Shown piece by piece: positions 60,839-64,000 of a DNA stretch of 64,000 nt (positions are counted from its first letter, which is position 1; each line of letters opens with the position of its first letter). This DNA is from Pedobacter riviphilus. Lineage in GTDB: Bacteria > Bacteroidota > Bacteroidia > Sphingobacteriales > Sphingobacteriaceae. Position numbers and translations under genes: made by a program. The notes beneath the pieces are model-generated. The model did no database searches. It was not told the origin of the DNA and saw only the letters and a list, made by a program, of their open reading frames with translations. Location of the stretch: assembly GCF_014692875.1 (NCBI RefSeq), contig NZ_CP061171.1:3100001-3164000 (forward strand). The letters run 5' to 3'.

Positions 60839-63800
60839 ACTGAAGATTTTCCGCGGGCCAAAAGCGAAGCATTATACTTTTGCAGGCAATAGTAAACGAG
60901 CAACTCCTGTTGCCTTTGTCTAACGGAAAAAGTCCGGTTCAGTTGCATATGTACCAGATCGGCTAATAGCACCATTTTTTTATCATTTGAATAGCTGCTG
61001 GTAAGCCCGTTTAAAACTGACATCTGCTTTAAAAGCGGCAAAAGGTGCTTCGATAATTCTTTGCTTTCCAGCAAATCCGCTATTAATAATTTCTTCTCCC
61101 GGTATTTCTCATCCATTGCGATCTTAAGCGTTTTATCTGCCCTGAACTCCGCCATAAACCGGTCCTTCACCTTACCAAGGTAATCCAGAGCATCAGCCAG
61201 AGACGGAAAAAAGCAGCTGACCATGCGATAGGCAGTAAGTGTGGCCAGTTCAAATTCGCTAAGTTGAAGGGAACTGTTCCCCCTTAAAGTTAACGCAAAC
61301 GCAGCAAGGTGGCTTCCCACGCAAAAAAGTTCCTCAACATGTGAAATGAGACCGGGGCCATACCGTTCGAGTTCTCTCCGGTAGGTATCTCCCTGGAAAT
61401 CCCGGATGAGTTTATCATGTCCGGATGATTCAATTTTTTTTCGCAAGGCCACGAGTATTGCGCCAAGATCATGTTCTTCCGCCTGAATACGCAAACGCAG
61501 GTGATAACCTTTATCGCTGTAGCGGATGAAAAACCAATTTTTGATCCGCTTTTTCTGTGCTTTGATGAACGGAAAAATCACCTTACTAAGGATTTCTTCC
61601 GAAGCACGTGGAATGCAGAAAATTTTAAGGTAAAGCCAGTTACTCCCCATTAAAAAGTCGCGTTGCTTTTCGCCGTAAACAGTAGTACTTTCCTTTTTTA
61701 AGGGTTTATAAATATTATTTTCGTGGGCAAGAAAAGCAATCATCTGTCCTGCAAGTGGCTTTTTACCAGACAGAACGGAGCGGTCTGGCAATAAATATTC
61801 CTGAATGGTTATCTGCTTTAAACCATCAATGCACTGCAGAAAAAACCTCACCTCAGTGGAATTGGCCAGATCAAAAACCAACTGCTGGTCTGTTGCCCCT
61901 ATGGTGATGTGCCGGGGCAGGTGGTGCTTTCTGCGAAAACCATCCAGGGTTTTGAATGGATCAACGTTATCTCGTGCAGTTAATGGCGCTATGTCAGATT
62001 CCTTAAAATTCCATTTCGCCAGGCAGAGGATCACCTTTCCGTAACAGACCCGTGGATAAAAAGTAAGGCCTGGAAAAAAGTTCTCCAGGCTAAATGACAG
62101 TCCTGCCTGTACCCCCTGAAATTGCAGATCGCACAATAGCCGGAAAACCGGCGAATGGTTATTTCGAAAGTTATAGGCCGTCGCCAGCCGGGGAATTACT
62201 CTTTTGTTCAACTTAGACGACTCTAATATCAATTCATCCCCTTTAAGAGAAAGCATGAGTTCGCCTGGCAGTACCAGGTTTTCAGCTGGCTGCGAAGGAA
62301 ATACATTCAGGGGTATCTCGTGAGCATAAATGGGCTTGCGACGATTGATATTGTCCACATGGCTATCAGACTGCTGGGCAATGTCGGCAAAAACAACTTC
62401 TGGGTTTGCAGTAGTTTCCTTTGCGGCAAGCTCGCGGCAAAACTGGTGTACCGGATCACTGAAACAGGAAAACCTTCCGATCAGCGAAGCGGCGGTTACC
62501 CCACCCGAACTTTCGATGATCAGGTGCTCGCCCGTCGAACGGTACATGAGCGCCTGCGTCTGGGGCAAAGGCAATACTGCCTTTTTATGATTTTCCAGTT
62601 TAATCACATCACCTTCACTGATCTGCAGGGGCGACCAGGGATCGCGAAGGGTATCCCCTATCCAGAGCCTGAAGATAAACTGCTGGGAGGCATGCCATCC
62701 AAGTGTTCTATTTTCATCTTCCGGTTCAGGGAAAGGAATATTCTCCAGGATATCCTGGTCAGGCATGGATGGCGCCATCTCCCCATAATGCAGCCCTCCA
62801 TCGGGATCTAAGGCCAGCAGCAAAGGCACCCTTTCCTGATCAAAGCGGGCACGGAAATCACGGATAAAACGCGACAGATCAGCAGGCTGCTCAGCGTTTG
62901 CCAATAACTGCAGCACATGGACTGCTTTGGACAATTCTTCCTGTTCAGCGCTATCTGGCCCCCAGTGTTATTTGGCCTTTCCAGTGCTGCATAAAATGGC
63001 TGGCCAAAAGGCTTATTTTCCTTTGCAATTTTACCGACATCCCTGGCCAAAGCCGACAGATCGGCTTCACCCAATAAGGGAATCCTGATGTAATTTTTCC
63101 AGAAATTACTCCAGCCAGGTAAGCCAGGGAAGCGCTCACTCACCTCATTGCTGATTACTCTTCCCTGAGTGCCATTGAAAACCGCCCCTGCATCAAGCAG
63201 AAACCCGATGTATTCTTCTGCATCTTCTGCTAAACATTCAGCGTGCTGCACAATCCAGCTCAGCAGTATTTTTTTTGAAATCTTCTTTGAAGATAAAAAT
63301 GAAAACAGCTGTACATTAAATTTTACGGCTGCAATCCCTTCCAGAGAAAAACTAAACCGGCCCTTATCATCCAAAGATGATTTCGTATAGCGGAAAACGT
63401 CATTAAACCGGTACAGCGTAGGGTTGACCATTAATCCGTCTGGCAGATCAGCCTCCGCCCTGTTCTTCAATTTTCTCAAAAAATTCTGGTCAGGCCATAA
63501 ATGAAGGATTGACTCATCGCTTCCGGCAAGCCTGACCTGACCACCGCTTGCCCATTGCAGTAAAGTGAAGGAGGAGAAGCTTCCAAAAGGGGTTGGCCGG
63601 AAACACATCCGGTTATAATACTTATAAAGGGTATGTTTTTCCTTATCTGCTAATTTATCGAAATCAAATTCCTTTTTTTCAAGCAGCGCATAAAACGCTG
63701 CGCTTGCCAAAAAAACTGCATTGCGAAAAGCCTGTTCCTGCAACACTTCCGGCAACCGCGAGAGATCATAGCCTGTAAAGCTATAGTACGGTGCCCGTAA

Positions 63801-63848
63801 AAATAACTGCGGTAAAAACCGGTATAGCATTGACTGACTTTCTTTCAT
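60835..63848 (-). pseudogene. lanB-like: Fused LanB-type peptide dehydratase, frameshifted at a G run (probably intact in vivo)
   Basis: Two frames (63848-62808 and 62934-60835) combine into one protein of about 1,004 residues; adding one G at the plus-strand C run 62959-62963 joins them as NNTGGPDSAEQEELSKAVHV. The N-terminal two thirds is the glutamylation domain of class I lantibiotic dehydratases (FLRAPYYSFTGYDL, YNRMCFRPTPFGSFSSF, RFIRDFRARFDQERVPLLLA). The C-terminal third is the thiopeptide-type/SpaB elimination domain (WLYLKIFCIPRASEEILSKV, WFFIRYSDKGYHLRLRIQ, YRRELERYGPGLISHVEELF). The enzyme uses glutamyl-tRNA to dehydrate Ser/Thr of a leader-bearing peptide. Both halves being present marks a complete LanB rather than a split system. 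A LanC cyclase is not seen in the window. Its gene is divergent from the partial gene at the right edge and convergent with the LytTR regulator. Confidence 0.85.
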
Positions 63849-63937
63849 CTCTTCGTCGCTTAAAAGGGTATACTACCCATCTCATACTGTTTTGGCTTTT
63901 CTATTCGCCCTTAATTTGTTTCTATAATTCTTTTACC

Positions 63938-64000
63938 ATGAAGGCAATTTTTAAATCCACGGTTCCTCCCCTGCTCGTACTGCTGTTTGTATACGCTGCA
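63938..64000 (+). CDS. 5' end of a membrane or secreted protein, cut by the window edge
   Basis: The first 21 codons read MKAIFKSTVPPLLVLLFVYA and continue past the edge. The hydrophobic run indicates a signal anchor or first transmembrane helix. It is divergent from the dehydratase gene with an 89-bp gap, so it may belong to the same locus, but its identity cannot be told. Confidence 0.55.
   Translation, partial: MKAIFKSTVPPLLVLLFVYAA

Noticed and set aside
62320..62811. 163-codon plus-strand frame
   Set aside because: Lies wholly inside the dehydratase gene on the opposite strand with no recognisable features.
4238..62963. Phase-variable homopolymer switches as the cause of the seven frame breaks
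   Set aside because: The runs are only 3-5 bases, too short for known slippage switches, and they hit unrelated genes including a central SusC; assembly error is simpler.

Overview
The window is from a Bacteroidota chromosome, most likely Sphingobacteriaceae (Pedobacter-like). Evidence is the two SusC/SusD pairs with fasciclin/DUF-type lipoproteins, a PorV-type type IX secretion (T9SS) protein together with a T9SS C-terminal sorting domain, LytS/LytTR signalling, AT-rich intergenic DNA and mostly absent Shine-Dalgarno sites. The genus is inferred; the family-level assignment is firmer.

Layout. 1-10.4 kb: a stand-alone receiver protein, PorV, and secreted glycan-degrading enzymes (GH35 beta-galactosidase, GH5 endoglucanase with a ricin-type lectin domain, an alginate-lyase-fold lipoprotein, GH29 fucosidase). 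10.5-14.4 kb: a tRNA-Arg(CCG) followed by a scarred segment bounded by roughly 100-bp direct repeats. It holds gene fragments (a small helical protein, a GLPGLI protein, the start of a GH31-like enzyme), one intact thioredoxin-fold lipoprotein and a membrane protein. 14.4-36.1 kb: one long minus-strand run that looks like a single polysaccharide utilisation operon. It has two SusC/SusD pairs, each followed by accessory surface lipoproteins, then GH43 and GH95 enzymes. 36.8-44.2 kb: a giant modular exported protein (alginate-lyase domain, lectin, LamG, Ig-like, CBM3 and T9SS sorting domains). 45.6-52.8 kb: a giant SpvB/RHS protein. 53.5-56.1 kb: a three-gene secreted-protein operon. 56.2-57.6 kb: a dead AbiEii-type gene, a third repeat carrying the 3' end of the tRNA-Arg gene, and small regulators. 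57.6-64 kb: an RteC-like protein and a RiPP-type locus, with a 47-residue Ser/Thr-rich, Cys-free peptide, a LytS/LytTR two-component pair and a fused LanB-type dehydratase.

How the genes fit together. GH5, GH35, GH29, GH95, GH43 and a GH31-like fragment, with two SusCD uptake systems, match the activities needed to dismantle a fucosylated plant hemicellulose such as xyloglucan. This is an inference from family membership. PorV at the left end belongs to the export route used by the CBM3-carrying giant enzyme.

A cross-cutting observation: seven genes (GH35, GH29, a SusC, the giant lyase, the RHS protein, the alpha-CTD-like protein and LanB) are each broken or shortened at a run of 3-5 G (or C). 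In every case adding one G restores the full expected protein. Systematic homopolymer under-calling in the assembly is the simplest explanation, so these genes are probably intact in the organism. By contrast, the AbiEii, GLPGLI and GH31-like fragments look like genuine decay.
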